DNA from: Thermoplasmata archaeon
GTDB lineage: Archaea > Thermoplasmatota > Thermoplasmata > Lutacidiplasmatales > UBA184
NCBI GenBank assembly: GCA_021792485.1
Contig: JAJYUO010000073.1
Span: 1 to 6,179 of the forward strand
DNA: 6,179 bases
Reading direction: 5' to 3'
The notes under the pieces were generated by a model. That model was given only the letters and a program-made list of their open reading frames with translations, made no database searches and had not been told where the DNA came from. Each line of letters starts with the position of its first letter. Positions within the stretch are counted from its first letter, which is position 1. A program made the position numbers and the translations under genes. Shown in pieces: positions 6,150 to 6,179 of this stretch.

Positions 6150-6179
6150 TTACTCCGGCGCGGTCAGGATCTCCGCGTG
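6150..6179 (-). CDS. Possible C-terminal end of a convergent gene (partial)
   Basis: On the minus strand the last 30 bases read as nine codons (HAEILTAPE) followed by TAA at 6152-6150. The end is only 10 nt from the metE stop, which would fit a tightly packed convergent gene, and the composition is protein-like. This is far too short to name a product or to be sure that it is coding. Confidence 0.3.
   Translation of the reverse strand, partial: HAEILTAPE

Noticed and set aside
1..6179. Mobile element, CRISPR array, tRNA, rRNA or defence system
   Set aside because: No regularly spaced repeats, transposase motifs, terminal repeats or recognisable RNA genes were found; all long frames are accounted for by housekeeping genes or their shadows.

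Overview
The window looks like chromosomal DNA from a GC-rich archaeon, most likely a Thermoplasmatota-type euryarchaeote. This placement is inference. It rests on an archaeal RadA recombinase, TATA-like boxes about 27 nt upstream of start codons (leaderless transcription), a two-gene (split) methionine synthase, and protein composition that is not acidic enough for a typical haloarchaeon. The codons are very rich in G and C, so nearly every gene has long open frames on its opposite strand. I treat those as shadows.

Layout. On the minus strand, read right to left, are a malic enzyme (3751 to 2327), a GNAT acetyltransferase (2330 to 1782, overlapping the malic enzyme stop by 4 nt), a SAICAR synthetase PurC (1734 to 781) and the first 238 codons of RadA (714 to 1, cut by the window edge). 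On the plus strand, divergent from the malic enzyme, lies a two-gene operon: a MetE N-terminal-domain protein (4017-4997), then the zinc-bearing MetE catalytic half (4994-6139), overlapping by 4 nt. At the right edge a minus-strand frame of a few codons, ending at 6150, may be the tail of a convergent gene.

The genes are core metabolism and recombination: malate decarboxylation to pyruvate, purine synthesis, methionine synthesis and homologous recombination. Only two gene pairs look translationally coupled (malic enzyme/GNAT and the two MetE halves). The other genes have their own promoter-like boxes.

No mobile element, CRISPR array, tRNA, rRNA or obviously novel system is visible. The most interesting unexplained signal is a cluster of nested inverted repeats (3798-3825) just upstream of the malic-enzyme promoter, which looks like an operator. 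The split methionine synthase, the uniform leaderless promoter spacing and variant active-site motifs in PurC and the malic enzyme are also worth checking.
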